64,000 bases of DNA from Bacteroidota bacterium (GTDB taxonomy: Bacteria > Bacteroidota > Bacteroidia > Sphingobacteriales > Sphingobacteriaceae): contig JAMFRP010000014.1 of NCBI GenBank assembly GCA_026224775.1, forward strand, positions 82,797 through 146,796. The letters are read 5' to 3'. Under the pieces are notes generated by a model, which searched no databases, had not been told where the DNA came from, and worked only from the letters and a program-made list of their open reading frames with translations. How positions within the stretch are numbered: position 1 is the first letter of the stretch; each line of letters opens with the position of its first letter. A program made the translations under genes and the position numbers. This document shows positions 6,969 to 16,262 of this stretch, in pieces.

Positions 6969-9455
6969 ATGAAGCGTATTATATTTTTTGCCTTATTCAT
7001 ATTTATCAGTAGTTCAGTATTTTCACAAACTGCTCCCCCATCCGATCTCATAACCATTGAACAAAGCTTTAAAAAGCTGGATGTATTGGGCAGTGTGCTA
7101 TATGTTGCCGCACATCCCGATGATGAGAACACACGCTTACTGGCATATTTGGCACAGGAAAAACATTATCGTACCGGTTATTTATCGTTAACCCGTGGTG
7201 ATGGCGGCCAAAATTTGATAGGAAATGAACAAGGTGAACAATTAGGGTTGATACGCACCCAGGAATTATTGGCAGCCCGAAGGATGGACGGCGCTGAACA
7301 GTTCTTTAGTCGCGCGAATGATTTTGGCTTTAGCAAAGGGCCCGGCGAAACATTAAAAATCTGGGATAAAGAAAAAGTATTGAGTGATGTGGTGTGGGTG
7401 ATCCGGAAATTCAGGCCAGATGTGATCATCTGCCGTTTCCCTACAACCGGCGAAGGCGGTCACGGGCATCATACTGCTTCCGCTATTTTAGCACAGGAAG
7501 CATTTACAGCGGCAGCAGATCCTAACCGTTTTCCGGAGCAGTTAAAATATGTAAAGATTTGGCAGGCGAAACGCTTATTGTGGAACACCTTTAATTTCGG
7601 CAGTGTAAATACCACAAACCCCGATCAGTTTAAATTAGATATTGGCGTATACAACCCAATCATCGGCAAAGGATACGGCGAAATTGCTGCTGAAAGCAGA
7701 TCTAATCATAAAACCCAGGGCTTCGGATCCGCCAAACAAAGGGGTGAAGCTGCGGAATATTTCAAAACCATTTTAGGCGATGCCCCCAAAACAGATTTGA
7801 TGGATGGCGTTAATATCACCTGGGCAAGAGTTGGCGCCGAAGATATTTCAACAGAGTTATCGACAATACAAAAAGGATTTGATGTTGACCGTCCCGATAA
7901 ATCAGTACCCGCTTTAGTTAATTTATTAGGCAAGGTTGAAAAGGTAAAAGATGATTACTGGCGAGAACAAAAAACAAAGGACTTAAACGAATTAATTGCC
8001 GCTTGCGCGGGATTGTGGTTTGAGAGTTACTCGGCAGCACCGGTTTATGCTATTGGAGATAGTATCCCAGTGGAAACTCAGGTTTTGTTAAGATCTGATT
8101 TGGCAATTAAGGTTGGACCTATTTTATTCTCTGATAATAATACCTCCCATGCACCCATAACCGTGCGAAACAAACAAATATTACCTAAAAATACAATAAC
8201 CAGTTTTAATGATAAGTTTTCAGGTGGAATAATAACTCAACCGTATTGGTTAAAATTTCCTCATAGTACCGGCACTTATAATACCGATTATTTAGATGAG
8301 ATCGGATTCACAGAACAAAGGTCACTTCCAGAAAATATTCCTAATTCGGTTTATATAACATTTAATATATTAAACCATAATATTGAATTTGAACGGCCAA
8401 TCAAATACAAACACGTTGACCCCGCCCGTGGCGAACTTTATGAACCACTAGTGATCGCCCCGCCGGTAACTGCAAATATTGGCGACAAGGATTATATATT
8501 CAATTCTAAACAATCACAAAATGTAGTAGTAAAACTTAAAAGTTTTACTACTACAAGCGGCAGCATCAGCATAAAACCAATAGATGGCTGGAAAATAAGT
8601 CCGGATAAAATAGATTTCGCCGACAAGAAAAAAGGCGAGGAATGGACCGTAGATTTTAAAGTTGAGCCGACTAACGATAAGCCTAAAACAAGCGTATTTG
8701 AAGCCGTAGTTACCGCGAACAGTAAAGAATTTTCAATGGGTATAAAAACCATCGCTTATAATCACATCCCTACCATAACTTATTTCCCGCCCGCACAGGC
8801 AAACCTCATCAATATTGATTTGAAAACTGCCGGCAAGAAAATCGGATACATAGTTGGCGCTGCTGATTTGGTTCCCGATGCTTTAAGGCAGGTTGGTTAT
8901 GATGTACATATCCTCACCGAAAGCGAGATCATGAACAGCGATCTATCGATTTATGATGCTATTGTAACCGGTGTACGTGCTTTTAATGTAGATGAACGTT
9001 TACCGTTCGAACAGCCCAAATTACTAGAATATGTAAAAAATGGCGGCAACCTGGTTGTACAATACAATAACAATGCGGGAGTGCTTGTTCCCCAGATTGG
9101 GCCATATCCATTTCGCCCGGTTAATCAACGTGTAACGGATGAAACTGCTAAGGTTACTATTTTAGATCCCACTAATCCGGTACTTAATTATCCCAATAAA
9201 ATTAATGATGCCGATTTTGATGGCTGGATACAGGAACGTGGTTTGTATTTTGTAAGCGACATCGATCCTAAATATCAAACCCCACTGCAAATGAACGATC
9301 CGGGTGAAAAGCCTAATAACGGCTCTTTAATTGTAACAAACTATGATAAGGGAAGGTTCGTATATACATCATTGGCGTTCTTCAGGCAATTGCCTGCGGG
9401 GGTGCCGGGAGCCTATCGATTATTTGTTAATTTATTAAGCAATCCTAAAAAGTAA
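6969..9455 (+). CDS. Secreted PIG-L (LmbE-type) deacetylase with C-terminal extension
   Basis: Zinc-dependent N-acetylglucosaminyl deacetylase fold, probably acting on an amino-sugar glycan or glycoconjugate outside the cytoplasm. A signal peptide (1-20, ending VFSQ) is followed by the zinc motif AHPDD (48-52) and the second metal site GGHGHH (163-168). The protein is 828 residues, far longer than a bare PIG-L domain of about 230. The C-terminal part (about 615-828) looks like a glutamine-amidotransferase-like (ThuA-like) fold: IVTGVRAFN, NGGNLVVQYN. The middle is beta-rich. This long architecture is common in Bacteroidota. The substrate is not known. Confidence 0.85.
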   Translation: MKRIIFFALFIFISSSVFSQTAPPSDLITIEQSFKKLDVLGSVLYVAAHPDDENTRLLAYLAQEKHYRTGYLSLTRGDGGQNLIGNEQGEQLGLIRTQELLAARRMDGAEQFFSRANDFGFSKGPGETLKIWDKEKVLSDVVWVIRKFRPDVIICRFPTTGEGGHGHHTASAILAQEAFTAAADPNRFPEQLKYVKIWQAKRLLWNTFNFGSVNTTNPDQFKLDIGVYNPIIGKGYGEIAAESRSNHKTQGFGSAKQRGEAAEYFKTILGDAPKTDLMDGVNITWARVGAEDISTELSTIQKGFDVDRPDKSVPALVNLLGKVEKVKDDYWREQKTKDLNELIAACAGLWFESYSAAPVYAIGDSIPVETQVLLRSDLAIKVGPILFSDNNTSHAPITVRNKQILPKNTITSFNDKFSGGIITQPYWLKFPHSTGTYNTDYLDEIGFTEQRSLPENIPNSVYITFNILNHNIEFERPIKYKHVDPARGELYEPLVIAPPVTANIGDKDYIFNSKQSQNVVVKLKSFTTTSGSISIKPIDGWKISPDKIDFADKKKGEEWTVDFKVEPTNDKPKTSVFEAVVTANSKEFSMGIKTIAYNHIPTITYFPPAQANLINIDLKTAGKKIGYIVGAADLVPDALRQVGYDVHILTESEIMNSDLSIYDAIVTGVRAFNVDERLPFEQPKLLEYVKNGGNLVVQYNNNAGVLVPQIGPYPFRPVNQRVTDETAKVTILDPTNPVLNYPNKINDADFDGWIQERGLYFVSDIDPKYQTPLQMNDPGEKPNNGSLIVTNYDKGRFVYTSLAFFRQLPAGVPGAYRLFVNLLSNPKK

Positions 9456-9519
9456 GATGTCAACATTGTAATGTCTGCGTCTTATTTTTATTAATTGAAT
9501 AATTTTTTTGATACACATA

Positions 9520-9550
9520 TTGTTATACATCATTTAATCACATACTTTTG
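9520..9550 (+). promoter_or_regulatory. Promoter of the small membrane protein gene
   Basis: TTG at 9520-9522, a 20-base spacer and TACTTTTG at 9543-9550 fit the -33/-7 Bacteroidota promoter pattern. The ATG is at 9571. Confidence 0.6.
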
Positions 9551-9570
9551 CGGTCTGCAATAACAAGATT

Positions 9571-9762
9571 ATGAAACATCAGCAAGAAGAAGAAAAAAGC
9601 TACGACTTTGTATATTACCTGTTAGGCCTGGTTACAGGTGTTTTTACCGGTGCTATATTAGACGTAGGATTGATATGGGCTTTAGTAGGCGGCGTTTTAG
9701 GCTTACTTTCAGCAGGTTTATTCCTTAATGTATTAGTTAAAGGTCGCGGCGAAGAGGCATAA
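9571..9762 (+). CDS. Small two-helix membrane protein, function unknown
   Basis: The 63 residues have a charged N-terminus (MKHQQEEEKSYD), two hydrophobic stretches (about 14-33 and 36-55) rich in glycine (GLVTGVFTGAI, LVGGVLGLLSAG), and a basic/acidic tail. It has its own good promoter and a terminator, so it is a real independent gene. I do not recognise a family. The neighbours (PIG-L deacetylase, iron uptake) give no firm hint. Confidence 0.75.
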   Translation: MKHQQEEEKSYDFVYYLLGLVTGVFTGAILDVGLIWALVGGVLGLLSAGLFLNVLVKGRGEEA

Positions 9763-9786
9763 CCTCAACTAAGCGCATACGATATT

Positions 9787-9825
9787 AAAACCAGTTTATG
9801 GCATTGCCGTATACTGGTTTTTTGC
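9787..9825. terminator. Bidirectional terminator
   Basis: AAAACCAGT pairs with ACTGGTTTT around a 17-base loop with some internal pairing, followed by TT and T-rich DNA. It lies between convergent genes ending at 9762 and 9834. Confidence 0.75.
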
Positions 9826-9833
9826 TTTTACAA

Positions 9834-10991
9834 CTATTTATTATGCTGTAACTGTTTGTGTAACCTTCGGTGAGCAACCGCCTTGGCAGGTTTGGGCTTC
9901 TTTCTTTTACCCAACCAAATTATAAAACCGGTTATAGGTAAACTCGCGCAAATCAGGCTGGCTAAAAAGGCAATTATCTTCCCAAACAAACCTAAAGCCT
10001 GACCTACGTGTATGTCATAATTCAGCTCGTTTAGTTTTAGTCCCAGGCTTTTTTGAGCATTAGGCATATGCTGCAGCATTTTTCCTGAATATTTATCGAA
10101 CACAAAAGAATCGTTATTGCCATAGCGCAGGCTTTGCGTATATGCAGTTACGCCTATAGTCCCCGCTTTGGTATCATCCTGTGAAATCAAAAACATTTGT
10201 GCCTGCGGCGATTGTTTCTCTGCCGTTAAAAACGCACGGTCAACCACGGGTTTATCCTTTATTGCTGATTTGAATAATGAATCAGATTTAAAAATCCGGG
10301 TTTCATTGGCATAGGTTTGCCCAAGATTGGCAACTTTATAAATTCCCTTATCCATCCAATCAAAATCAACACCTAAGCCTGTAATAGCTAAAATAATTAC
10401 AATGGCTGTGGCATAAAAGCCGAGCACATTATGCAGGTCATAATTCACCCTACGCCAGCGGCCGTTCCATTTGATTGTAAAGCTACGTTTGCGGTCGCTC
10501 TTCCGCTTTGGCCACCACAGGATGATGCCCGTTATCATGATTAATACAAACAGGATAACAGATACGCCAACTACCAAACTACCAATTTTATCTGGCAGCA
10601 GCAGGTACAGATGTATATCTTCTATAACCGTAAAAAAATTATCCTTTAAGCCTTCGGTATGTAAAACCTGCCCGGTATAAGGATTAAGATAGATAAAGGT
10701 ATACCCCTTGGCGGGAACATTTGCTATAACCGAGGCTGGGCGATCCACCCCAAAGTAATACATATAATTGGCCGTAGCCCCGGGATATTTACTCAGCGCG
10801 ATGATTTTTAAGGCCGATGGTTCAAGATATGGCCGTTCTACCGGAACAACCTTGCGCCAGGAATGCACAGCATCCTGTATCTCATCTTGAAAACAAAAAA
10901 TACAGCCTGTAATACTCACTATAAACACCACTAGCCCGGTTATAAAACCGAGCCAGCGATGTATAAAGAGTATGACTTTTTTAAAAAACAT
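9834..10991 (-). CDS. PepSY-associated transmembrane protein (iron-uptake linked)
   Basis: The 385-residue inner-membrane protein has four hydrophobic helices and a large periplasmic PepSY-type region between helices 1 and 2. The opening HRWLGFITGLVVFIVSITGCIFCF is typical of the PepSY_TM family. Some family members act as ferric-siderophore reductases; that activity here is inference. Its start lies 1 base after the stop of the siderophore-type receptor, so the two form an operon and probably act in the same uptake route. Confidence 0.9.
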   Translation of the reverse strand: MFFKKVILFIHRWLGFITGLVVFIVSITGCIFCFQDEIQDAVHSWRKVVPVERPYLEPSALKIIALSKYPGATANYMYYFGVDRPASVIANVPAKGYTFIYLNPYTGQVLHTEGLKDNFFTVIEDIHLYLLLPDKIGSLVVGVSVILFVLIMITGIILWWPKRKSDRKRSFTIKWNGRWRRVNYDLHNVLGFYATAIVIILAITGLGVDFDWMDKGIYKVANLGQTYANETRIFKSDSLFKSAIKDKPVVDRAFLTAEKQSPQAQMFLISQDDTKAGTIGVTAYTQSLRYGNNDSFVFDKYSGKMLQHMPNAQKSLGLKLNELNYDIHVGQALGLFGKIIAFLASLICASLPITGFIIWLGKRKKPKPAKAVAHRRLHKQLQHNK

Positions 10992-10992
10992 G

Positions 10993-13407
10993 TTAGAACC
11001 TGTACGTTAAGCTTCCTACAACGCTGCGTAATTGTTGCGGATTAAAGGTTGAATAACCTATCCAATATTTTTCGTCGCCAATGTTATTCATTTTAACGGC
11101 TACCCTAAATTTGGTAAAATCATAAAATGCAGACGCATTAAATACAACGTATTGCGGCAATGTGAATGTACCAAGCGTGTGACTATTCACAACTTCATTA
11201 TCGCTTGCATAGTTACCGCCAAAGCCTAATCCTAAGCCTTTAAGCACGGTGGCAGGCAAGCGGTAGCTTAACCACAAGTTAGCCGAGTATGGTGATGCCG
11301 CTGTGCCAGGGCGCAGGCCATCTACATCGGCCGTAGTATTTACGTATTTTGATGCGTTGTAAGCAAAACCACTTACTATATTAAACCCGTTAAATGGATT
11401 AGCTATAATCTCAGCCTCAAAACCTTTGCTGGTTTGACTACCATTTTGGATAGAATGCAATGCGTCATAAGGGCGGATAATATCGTTTACTTTTATATCA
11501 TAGTAGCTTAGGGTACTGCTTAATCTGCCATTAAATAAATCGAATTTAACACCGCCTTCAATTTGGTTTGCCTGTTCAGGCTTGAATGGCTTACCCGCAT
11601 AATCTACACCCTGCTCATTTGTAAAACCATTTTGATAGTTAGAGAATAGCGAGACCTGATTTTTAACTAACTGATATACTAAACCAAATTTGGGCGAAAA
11701 TGCATTCTGATTATATGCACCGGTGGTTAATTGAGTAGTTGGGCTATAGCTCCCTTCATTATTAAAATGATCAAAACGGATAGCAGCGGATGCGATTAAC
11801 TTATCGGTTATATTTAAAACATCTGCTACGTAAGAGCTGTATGTGTTTGATTTAAATATAATTGGGTAGGTAAAACCAGGGGCGCCGTTAGCATAAAGAG
11901 CACCAAGGCTACCACTGTTAAAATTATCATAACTGGCGGCAGATTGTTGGGTCGAAACAACATCAAACGGTGCTGCGGTACCAAAAAAGTATTGATTTGA
12001 GTTTTGCCTAACATAGTCCAATCCGCCTACAAAACGGTTTCTTAAACCTCCAATCTTAAAATCGCCATTAATGTTTTCTTGTACTTCTATAAAACCGTCT
12101 TTACTGTTTTTAGTTGATTGATCGTTACGGGATACAGAATCTTTTTTAATTACGTAGAAATAAGGATCATATCCGTTAGAAAAACTGTTAGTTGAAGAGA
12201 AGTTGGTTTTCGAGGTCCAGTTATCTGATATTTTGTAGTTTACCTCTGCGTAATAGTTATCATTTCGTGAACGTTGTGATAGCGAACCATCTGAGTAAGT
12301 ACTCCTATAGCTGGCATCCAATTGTTTAGCGTTATTTATGCCCAAACTGGACATAGGTACACCATATGGGAAGAAATAAATAGTATTAGCAGTGTTTGAG
12401 CCCGATGAAATTTCAGCATCAAGAGATATAGATAGCCTGCTATTAACTTTGTATAACAAACTTGGATCGAAAACGAAATTACGATTGTAACCATTTTCAA
12501 GAAAACTTCCCTGATAATTAAATGCAGTATTTACACGAAATAATAAGTTCTTCTGTGCATCAAGCGGTGTATTTACATCGGCACTTACACGGTTAAGATG
12601 ATAGTTACCGGCACTGTAAGTTACCGCACCACCAACAGTATCGTAAGGTTTTTTGGTAATACGATTTATTAAACCTCCATAAGATGTGAATGCACTACCG
12701 AATAAAGTAGCTGATGGGCCTTTCAGCACTTCAATACTTTCAATATTAGCGGCATCTACCGTATTTGTAATATTACCAGATAATCCGTTTCTTAACTGGC
12801 TCTGTAAAATAAAGCCTCTTGAATTATAATAACTTCCACCATCGCCACCGCGGCCGGTAGCATTCCACATTTGTTGTAAGCCGGGTGCATTTTTAAGCGC
12901 GTCATCTTCAGAAAAATCAAGCTGATCGGTTATCAAGTCCTTGCTTATTGTAGAATACACTTGCGAGTTCTCCAGGTTATCCAACGGTATTTTGGCAACG
13001 TCATCGCTTCTCTTGGTATTGAACTTATTAGTTTTATTGGCATTGATAGTAACCTGTTGCAAGGTACTGCCTGTAATGCTTATAGCTACAGCAGGTATTT
13101 GTGTAACCTCACCAGCTTGTACTGTAACCGGTAATTCCTGCGGTTTTGCGCCAACATGGGTGAAGACTAAAGTATAAGACCCAGCATGTATCTTTAACTT
13201 AAATTTTCCTTCTTCGTTAGTTTTGGTACCGTAAGTTGTGCCTTTTACAGCTATTGATACATTCTCCACCGGTTTATTGTTACCGGTAATTACAGATCCT
13301 GTAATAGTACCTTTATTTGTTTGTGCCGATGACCAATTATAGTTAAAAATAGTTATTGCAAATAACAGTATAGAACATACCGCTTTGTAAGGAAGTTTGA
13401 TATACAT
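10993..13407 (-). CDS. TonB-dependent siderophore-type receptor
   Basis: Outer-membrane gated barrel for an iron chelate. The 804-residue protein has a signal peptide (to SSAQ, about residue 29), a carboxypeptidase-regulatory-like domain (about 33-115: GSVITGNNKPVENVSIAVKGTTYGT), a plug (SIEVLKGPSATLFGS, about 225-240) and a barrel ending in the aromatic LTYRF. The short plug and the PepSY partner fit a siderophore receptor better than a SusC glycan receptor. A Fur-like control is likely but not proven. Confidence 0.92.
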   Translation of the reverse strand: MYIKLPYKAVCSILLFAITIFNYNWSSAQTNKGTITGSVITGNNKPVENVSIAVKGTTYGTKTNEEGKFKLKIHAGSYTLVFTHVGAKPQELPVTVQAGEVTQIPAVAISITGSTLQQVTINANKTNKFNTKRSDDVAKIPLDNLENSQVYSTISKDLITDQLDFSEDDALKNAPGLQQMWNATGRGGDGGSYYNSRGFILQSQLRNGLSGNITNTVDAANIESIEVLKGPSATLFGSAFTSYGGLINRITKKPYDTVGGAVTYSAGNYHLNRVSADVNTPLDAQKNLLFRVNTAFNYQGSFLENGYNRNFVFDPSLLYKVNSRLSISLDAEISSGSNTANTIYFFPYGVPMSSLGINNAKQLDASYRSTYSDGSLSQRSRNDNYYAEVNYKISDNWTSKTNFSSTNSFSNGYDPYFYVIKKDSVSRNDQSTKNSKDGFIEVQENINGDFKIGGLRNRFVGGLDYVRQNSNQYFFGTAAPFDVVSTQQSAASYDNFNSGSLGALYANGAPGFTYPIIFKSNTYSSYVADVLNITDKLIASAAIRFDHFNNEGSYSPTTQLTTGAYNQNAFSPKFGLVYQLVKNQVSLFSNYQNGFTNEQGVDYAGKPFKPEQANQIEGGVKFDLFNGRLSSTLSYYDIKVNDIIRPYDALHSIQNGSQTSKGFEAEIIANPFNGFNIVSGFAYNASKYVNTTADVDGLRPGTAASPYSANLWLSYRLPATVLKGLGLGFGGNYASDNEVVNSHTLGTFTLPQYVVFNASAFYDFTKFRVAVKMNNIGDEKYWIGYSTFNPQQLRSVVGSLTYRF

Positions 13408-13435
13408 ATCTTATTAAGACTAATTAAAAATTGCG

Positions 13436-13443
13436 CAAATATA
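13436..13443 (-). promoter_or_regulatory. -7 promoter element of the siderophore receptor operon
   Basis: On the minus strand TATATTTG matches TAnnTTTG, 29 bases before the ATG. About 30 bases further upstream, 13471-13490 holds an inverted repeat ATTATAA-N6-TTATAAT that could be an operator, although its AT-richness makes chance likely. Confidence 0.5.
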
Positions 13444-13493
13444 GGCACAGAAATTTAATTACTTAGAATTATTATAAATAAGCTTATAATAGA

Positions 13494-14429
13494 CTATATA
13501 TCAATAACTTCCTTTCTTTTTTTAGTACGCATTCGTTTGGGCACGAGCTCTAATATCTCATTTCTAAGGGCATCAACCATTCTTCTTTTTAAAAAATTAT
13601 TCTGCACAACAATGCTTACTTCCCGGGCAGGTTCGGGGGAGCGGAAGTAGCGTACCTTATCTAATTGCTTGTCGGTAAGATCAGATAAAGCCAGTTCAGG
13701 GAGTATGGTGGCGCCGTTGTTTTGATCAACCATGCGCTTAAGTGTTTCAACGCTCCCTGTATTATATTCAAAATGCTGGAAGCCTTTAGTAGCTTTACGT
13801 CGCTGGCAGATATTTAGTACCTGTTCACGCATGCAGTGGCCTTCGTTTAGTACCCATATCTCCTCCATATCAATATCCTCAGGGCATATGTTTTTCTTTT
13901 TGGATAGCTTGCTATTCTTAGATACATAAGCCACAAAGTTTTCATAAAAAACGGGAATCTCTTTCAAATTGCCCTCATGTAATGGAGTCGACAAGATACC
14001 ACAGTCAATAGTACCATTTTTTAGTTGCTGTATGATCTGCTCAGTGGTTTGCTCCCAAACGATCAATTTTACCTGGGGATATTTTTCGACGAAACCCCGT
14101 AGTATCTTGGGCAAGATATATGGCGATACTGTTGGAATAATAGCCACCTTTAATTCACCCGATAATTCTTTCTGTCTATCCGTGATAATTTCTTTGATCT
14201 TTTCGCTTTCGGCAAGTAGTGTCCGTGCTTGCGCGATAATGTCAATACCGATCTCTGTAGGCGATACGGGTTGTTTACTGCGGTCAAAAAGCTTTACGCC
14301 AAGCGTGTCTTCCAGCTTCTGCACCTGCATGCTTAAGGTGGGTTGTGTAACAAAACATTTCTCGGCTGCCAGTACAAAACTCCGGTAAGTATCAACAGCT
14401 ACAATGTATTCAAGTTGTACAATGGTCAT
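13494..14429 (-). CDS. oxyR: Peroxide-sensing LysR-type regulator OxyR
   Basis: Transcription activator of peroxide defence. From the ATG at 14429 the protein has 311 residues: an N-terminal winged HTH (about 1-60; FVLAAEKCFVTQPTLSMQVQKLED) and a LysR substrate-like domain with GHCMREQVLNIC. Those cysteines are residues 199 and 208, the same positions as the redox pair of E. coli OxyR. An in-frame ATG at 14450 would begin inside the operator, so I prefer 14429 (MTIVQLEYI). The gene is divergent from katA. Confidence 0.93.
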   Translation of the reverse strand: MTIVQLEYIVAVDTYRSFVLAAEKCFVTQPTLSMQVQKLEDTLGVKLFDRSKQPVSPTEIGIDIIAQARTLLAESEKIKEIITDRQKELSGELKVAIIPTVSPYILPKILRGFVEKYPQVKLIVWEQTTEQIIQQLKNGTIDCGILSTPLHEGNLKEIPVFYENFVAYVSKNSKLSKKKNICPEDIDMEEIWVLNEGHCMREQVLNICQRRKATKGFQHFEYNTGSVETLKRMVDQNNGATILPELALSDLTDKQLDKVRYFRSPEPAREVSIVVQNNFLKRRMVDALRNEILELVPKRMRTKKRKEVIDI

Positions 14430-14431
14430 AT

Positions 14432-14455
14432 ATAGATAAAATCTATACAAATATA
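14432..14455. promoter_or_regulatory. oxyR/katA operator and oxyR -7 element
   Basis: ATAGATAAAATCTAT (14432-14446) is the exact reverse complement of the 15-mer upstream of ahpC and fits the OxyR half-site consensus. On the minus strand TATATTTG (14455-14448) is a -7 element, so oxyR transcription would start inside the box. That arrangement suits autorepression of oxyR together with activation of katA. Regulation is inferred. Confidence 0.7.
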
Positions 14456-14522
14456 GTAATTATTGATTTTTTCTATTGAACTATTATGGTGAAGTTTGTT
14501 TATACAAATACCGAAAACATTT

Positions 14523-16022
14523 ATGGAGAACAACAAGAAAAAACTAACTACGGCGTCAGGTATCCCGTATGCAGAGAATGAAAATTCCATGACCGTTGGC
14601 CCTCGCGGCCCAATTCTGTTACAGGATTTTATTTTACACGAAAAAATGGCTCACTTTAACCGTGAACGTATACCTGAAAGGGTGGTACACGCTAAAGGAT
14701 CGGGAGCGTACGGTACTTTTACATTAACACACGACATATCAAAATACACCAGAGCTAAACTATTTAACACTATTGGTAAAGAAACAAAGGTTTTCCTTCG
14801 TTTCTCGACTGTAGGAGGTGAAAAAGGTTCAGCAGATACTGAACGCGATCCACGCGGCTTCGCGGTTAAATTTTATACTGAAGAAGGTAACTGGGATTTA
14901 GTTGGTAACAACACTCCGGTATTTTTTATAAAAGATCCTAAAAAATTCGGTGATTTTATTCATACTCAAAAACGCGATCCTTATACCAATAGTAAAAGCG
15001 CTACCATGATGTGGGATTTCTGGTCGTTAAACCCGGAAAGCTTACACCAGGTAACTATCCTGATGTCGGACAGGGGAACGCCATACGGTTATCGCCATAT
15101 GGATGGTTTCGGAAGCCATACTTTCTCCATGATCAATGCGCATAATGAAAGGTTTTGGGTGAAGTTCCACTTTAAAACGCAACAGGGCATTAAAAACTTT
15201 ACTGATGCAGAAGCCGCCGAAATGCGGGGCAAAGCACCTGATTTCGCACAGCATGATTTGTTAACTTCTATTGATAATGGCGATTTCCCTAAATGGAGCC
15301 TGAAAATACAGGTGATGCCTGAAGCAGATGCTAAAACTTATCACATCAATCCGTTCGACCTAACTAAGGTTTGGCCGCATGCAGATTACCCGCTGATTGA
15401 TGTGGGCACATTAGAACTAAACGAAAACCCTGACAATTACTTTGCCCACGTTGAGCAAGCTGCCTTTGCGCCTGCACATGTTGTGGATGGCGTTGGTTAT
15501 TCACCTGACAAGATGTTACAAGGACGTATTTTATCATACCCTGATGCACACAGGTATCGTTTAGGCGGCAACTATGAGCAGATACCTGTAAACCGTTGCC
15601 CGTTCGAGGTTAATAACTATCAACGCGATGGCCAGATGAGGGTTGATGGCAATCACGGCAGCAAACCAAATTATTCCCCTAATAGCTTTGATGACATAGA
15701 GGCCGATCACGCTTATAAAGAACCAGCCTGGGATTTAGGCAATGCTAAAGCAGATTGGTATGATCGTAACGCAGAAGGCGAAAACGACCATTATACACAA
15801 CCAGGTGATCTGTACCGTTTAATGTCCGAAGACCAAAAACATGATTTGATTGCCAATATTACAGGTTCAATGAAAGGTATTGACGGACCAAAGCGCGACA
15901 TCATTGTTAACAGGCAATTGTGCCACTGGTTCAGGGCTGATATGGGCCTTGGAATGGCCATAGCTAAAGGTTTAGAATTAGACCTGAATGAAACCATGAA
16001 GCAAATGCCGCAAACGGTATAA
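14523..16022 (+). CDS. katA: Monofunctional haem catalase (small subunit type)
   Basis: Dismutates H2O2 to water and O2 in the cytoplasm. The 499 residues include the catalytic-histidine motif [16 protein letters not shown], the NADPH/haem region [21 protein letters not shown], and the haem-tyrosine motif [14 protein letters not shown]. Length and motifs fit clade 3 small-subunit catalases. The ATG at 14523 ([13 protein letters not shown]) gives the usual start; an earlier ATG at 14496 adds nine unconserved residues. It is divergent from oxyR with the shared box about 80 bases upstream. A weak hairpin GCCATG...CATGGC at about 16044-16069 may end the transcript. Confidence 0.96.
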   Translation: MENNKKKLTTASGIPYAENENSMTVGPRGPILLQDFILHEKMAHFNRERIPERVVHAKGSGAYGTFTLTHDISKYTRAKLFNTIGKETKVFLRFSTVGGEKGSADTERDPRGFAVKFYTEEGNWDLVGNNTPVFFIKDPKKFGDFIHTQKRDPYTNSKSATMMWDFWSLNPESLHQVTILMSDRGTPYGYRHMDGFGSHTFSMINAHNERFWVKFHFKTQQGIKNFTDAEAAEMRGKAPDFAQHDLLTSIDNGDFPKWSLKIQVMPEADAKTYHINPFDLTKVWPHADYPLIDVGTLELNENPDNYFAHVEQAAFAPAHVVDGVGYSPDKMLQGRILSYPDAHRYRLGGNYEQIPVNRCPFEVNNYQRDGQMRVDGNHGSKPNYSPNSFDDIEADHAYKEPAWDLGNAKADWYDRNAEGENDHYTQPGDLYRLMSEDQKHDLIANITGSMKGIDGPKRDIIVNRQLCHWFRADMGLGMAIAKGLELDLNETMKQMPQTV

Positions 16023-16080
16023 ATCATTTGATTATAATACGAACGCCATGTAGAATCTCTCTGCATGGCTTTCTTGTTTC

Positions 16081-16249
16081 TTAGATACTGTCTAAAAGTA
16101 TAAAACTATCGTCATTGCGAGCGAAGCGTGGCAATCCCAAGCTATGCAAAGCCGCTCTGTAAGTCGGGGATTGCCACGCTTCGCTCGCAATGACGCTTTG
16201 TTTTTGTTTTATATAAAAACAAGATTCAATCGTTTTAGACAACTTCTTA
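16081..16249. mobile_element. MITE-like element, copy 1, with TTA target duplication
   Basis: The termini GATACTGTCTAAAA (16084-16097) and TTTTAGACAACTTC (16233-16246) are inverted repeats matching 11 of 14. TTA flanks both ends as a possible 3-bp duplication. Inside is a perfect 28-bp inverted repeat (16111-16138 and 16167-16194) starting GTCATTGCGAG. The element is 163 bp with no ORF. A second copy at 54946-55117 shares termini and flanking arms. The ends resemble GAGGCTGTCTAAAA termini of Bacteroidota insertion sequences, so mobilisation in trans by an IS5-like transposase is plausible. Confidence 0.75.
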
Positions 16250-16262
16250 TTATAGATGAGAT

